The translations under genes and the position numbers were made by a program. A stretch of 64,000 nucleotides of DNA from Streptomyces sp. NBC_00654. GTDB taxonomy: Bacteria > Actinomycetota > Actinomycetes > Streptomycetales > Streptomycetaceae. The notes below the pieces were generated by a model. That model was not told where the DNA came from and did not search any database. It saw nothing but the letters and a program-made list of their open reading frames with translations. This document shows, in pieces, positions 62,036 through 64,000 of the stretch. The stretch spans positions 2,108,001 to 2,172,000 of the forward strand of contig NZ_JAPEOB010000001.1 in NCBI RefSeq assembly GCF_026341775.1. The letters run 5' to 3'. Every line of letters begins with the position of its first letter. The stretch's first letter is position 1.

Positions 62036-64000
62036 ATGTCGCGAAGATTCACTTCGGCCGGCGCCGTCGCCGCCGCCTCAGCAGCCGTCCTGGCGCTCGT
62101 GGGGACCAGCCTCCCCGCCGCAGCCGCCGACCCGCTCCCCGCCGCAGCCGGGGCGGCCGCCCCCAGCGGCTCCGCCGTCATCGGATCCGCGCAGCTCTCC
62201 GTCGTCGTCGCCGACGACTTCCCGCGCGTCCTGTCGTACACCGACCGGGCCGGCGGGAAGCAGCTCCTCGGCAGTACGCGGCCGGTCACCACCATCACCC
62301 TCAACGGCACCGCCCACCCGGTGAGGCTCAAGGGCGCCCCCGAGGTCACCGCCTCCACCGCCCGCTACACCCTCACCCTCACCGACCTGCCCGGCATCGA
62401 GATCGACGCCACGCTCTCCGTCGCGGGACGCGCCACCACGTTCAGGGTGACCGCCGTCCGCGACACCGAGGCCTTCCGCGTCTCCACCATCGACATACCC
62501 GGGCACGACCTGGTCTCCGTGGGCTCCGAGGAGCCCGGTGCGGCGACCGCGTTCACCACGCTCGACCCGGACTCCACGCGCACCGCCGACGTCTTCGCGG
62601 AGGTCACCGCCGCGACGGCCCCCGACAGCGCACCCGTCGGCGCCACGTATGCCCTCGTGAACACGGGCTCGCTCGCCGCGGCCGTCGAGTCCAACTCCTC
62701 GTACGACAAGCCCGCGGGTGCCACCGGCGGCGACGACGCCCGCTTCTGGCACCAGGCCCGCGAGGCCGGGGACGGCAGCGTCCGGGTCGGCCTCTGGTCC
62801 GGCCAGTGGACCTACAGGGGCGAGGGCGCGCCGAAGCCCGCGAGCGGCGCGGACCTGCCCTGGGCGAAGGTCGTCGTCACCCCCGACGCCAACGGCGACA
62901 AGGCCGTCGACTGGCAGGACGGCGCCGTCGCGTTCCGTACGATCGGCATCGCCGCGCCCGGCGCGCGGGACACCCCGGACCGGGTGATCACCCACATCCC
63001 GTTCAACTTCGCCAGCCAGGCCACCCACCCCTTCCTGCGCACGCTCGACGACGTCAAGCGGATCTCGCAGGCCACGGACGGCCTCGGCCAGCTCGCCGTC
63101 CTCAAGGGATACGGTTCCGAGGGCCACGACTCCGCCCACCCCGACTACGGCGGCAACTACAACAAGCGCGCCGGCGGGCTGAAGGACCTCAACGAACTGC
63201 TCAAGGACGGGAAGAAGTGGGGCGCCACCTTCGGCGTCCATGTGAACGCCACCGAGTCCTACCCCGAGGCGAAGGCCTTCGACGAGAAGCTCGTGGACCG
63301 GACCAGGCCCGGCTGGAACTGGCTCAACCAGAGCTACTACATCGACCAGCGCCGCGACATCAACAGCGGCGACCTGGCCCGGCGCTTCCAGCAGCTGCGC
63401 GACGAGACCGACAAGAACCTCAGCCTGCTGTACATCGACGTCTACTACTCGCACGGCTGGATCGCCGACAGCACCCTGCGGGCCGTGCAGCGGCAGGGCT
63501 GGAACGTCGGCACCGAGTGGGCCGACAAGTTCGAGCGCGGCTCCCTGTGGTCGCACTGGGCGAACGACCTGAACTACGGCGGGGCCACCAACAAGGGCCT
63601 CAACTCGCAGATCATCCGCTTCATCCGCAACGGCGAGAAGGACATCTGGAACAACGACCCGGTCCTCGGCCAGACCGCCATCGAGGAGTTCGAGGGCTGG
63701 ACCGGCGAGAGCGACTGGAACGCCTTCTACGCCAACATCTGGCAGAAGAACCTGCCCGCGAAGTACCTCCAGCAGCAGCGGATCACCCGCTGGAAGGGCC
63801 ATGACATCACCTTCACCGGTGAGGTGCGCGGCACGGTCGAGGACGGAAAGCGCACGTTCTACGACCATGGCCGCAAGGTCCTCAGCGGCACCGACTACCT
63901 GCTGCCCTGGGACGGCGGGAAGAAGCTCTACCACTACAGCGAGAAGGGCGGCAGCAGCAGTTGGGCGGTGCCCGGCAAGGGCCCGTACACCGTCTACCGG
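62036..64000 (+). CDS. GH101 endo-alpha-N-acetylgalactosaminidase, 3' end outside window
   Basis: At least 655 residues, open at the right edge; the family is usually 1000 or more. Residues 1-33 are a signal peptide (SRRFTSAGAVAAASAAVLAL), then a beta-sandwich domain to about 270 and the TIM barrel. Candidate nucleophile D468 is in LLYIDVYYSHGW and acid/base E494 in NVGTEWADKFERG, the GH101 order. NKRAGGLKDLNELL, GVHVNATESYPEA and NDLNYGGATNKGLNSQI are family segments. GH101 enzymes release core-1 Gal-GalNAc from Ser/Thr of mucin-type glycoproteins. It is divergent from the GH64 gene and may or may not share its operator. Start ATG 62036 has no clear RBS. Confidence 0.9.
   Translation, partial: MSRRFTSAGAVAAASAAVLALVGTSLPAAAADPLPAAAGAAAPSGSAVIGSAQLSVVVADDFPRVLSYTDRAGGKQLLGSTRPVTTITLNGTAHPVRLKGAPEVTASTARYTLTLTDLPGIEIDATLSVAGRATTFRVTAVRDTEAFRVSTIDIPGHDLVSVGSEEPGAATAFTTLDPDSTRTADVFAEVTAATAPDSAPVGATYALVNTGSLAAAVESNSSYDKPAGATGGDDARFWHQAREAGDGSVRVGLWSGQWTYRGEGAPKPASGADLPWAKVVVTPDANGDKAVDWQDGAVAFRTIGIAAPGARDTPDRVITHIPFNFASQATHPFLRTLDDVKRISQATDGLGQLAVLKGYGSEGHDSAHPDYGGNYNKRAGGLKDLNELLKDGKKWGATFGVHVNATESYPEAKAFDEKLVDRTRPGWNWLNQSYYIDQRRDINSGDLARRFQQLRDETDKNLSLLYIDVYYSHGWIADSTLRAVQRQGWNVGTEWADKFERGSLWSHWANDLNYGGATNKGLNSQIIRFIRNGEKDIWNNDPVLGQTAIEEFEGWTGESDWNAFYANIWQKNLPAKYLQQQRITRWKGHDITFTGEVRGTVEDGKRTFYDHGRKVLSGTDYLLPWDGGKKLYHYSEKGGSSSWAVPGKGPYTVYR

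Overview
The window is 64 kb of very GC-rich DNA (about 70% or more by eye, strong G/C at third codon positions, frequent GTG starts and four-base GTGA/ATGA gene overlaps). It looks like the chromosome of a Streptomyces species. The order proline dehydrogenase, P5C dehydrogenase, leuB, ilvE, citramalate synthase is, from memory, the one found in the S. coelicolor core chromosome, so the left third is core DNA. The right two thirds are accessory functions: secreted hydrolases, sugar uptake, iron uptake and an unusual quinone-cofactor-type cluster. I saw no tRNA, rRNA or CRISPR array.

Left part (1-17.5 kb): two hypothetical genes and a flavoprotein monooxygenase; a PucR-type regulator divergent from proline catabolism (proline to P5C to glutamate), with a 16-bp palindrome between them; an iodotyrosine-deiodinase-like flavoenzyme; a streptogrisin-type secreted protease; a three-gene membrane phospholipid operon (CDP-alcohol transferase, CdsA-like, acyltransferase); then branched-chain amino acid synthesis (leuB, ilvE, cimA). 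Between ilvE and cimA lies a 431-bp fossil made of in-order fragments of ureA, ureB, ureC and an agmatine deiminase gene, with the neighbouring TetR gene intact and two operator-like repeats retained. The cimA leader has hairpins, a terminator and a tiny open frame with two tandem rare ATT (Ile) codons.

Middle (18-30 kb): a LacI regulator, a five-gene Opp-type ABC importer, a GH1 beta-glucosidase and a deletion remnant of a GH16/discoidin protein. The same 16-bp palindrome occurs inside the first codons of the importer binding-protein gene and upstream of a GH64 beta-1,3-glucanase gene at 61.6 kb. This suggests one beta-1,3-glucan (laminarin-type) regulon split across the window.

30-45 kb: SUKH-like protein, MFS exporter with divergent HxlR regulator, TrxR-like flavoprotein, two paralogous clan GH-A glycosidases divergent from a second LacI gene with twin operators, a DJ-1/PfpI protein, a YceI protein, and a run of likely cell-wall enzymes (M15-like peptidase, transglycosylase-like protein, DUF4185/GH183 protein). 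A 160-bp MITE-like element follows.

45-50 kb: the most unusual locus. Four tightly packed genes appear to encode a LodA-like quinoprotein split into two polypeptides, a radical SAM/SPASM enzyme of the QhpD type and a LodB/QhpG-like flavoprotein. This suggests a hybrid peptide-derived quinone (CTQ-like) system.

50-60 kb: a siderophore uptake block read leftward (binding lipoprotein, two FecCD permeases, FecE ATPase, an IrtAB-like heterodimer with complementary degenerate ATP sites, siderophore-interacting reductase) plus an AraC regulator, with iron boxes in front of both units. The window ends with a GH64 glucanase and a GH101 endo-alpha-N-acetylgalactosaminidase that runs off the right edge.
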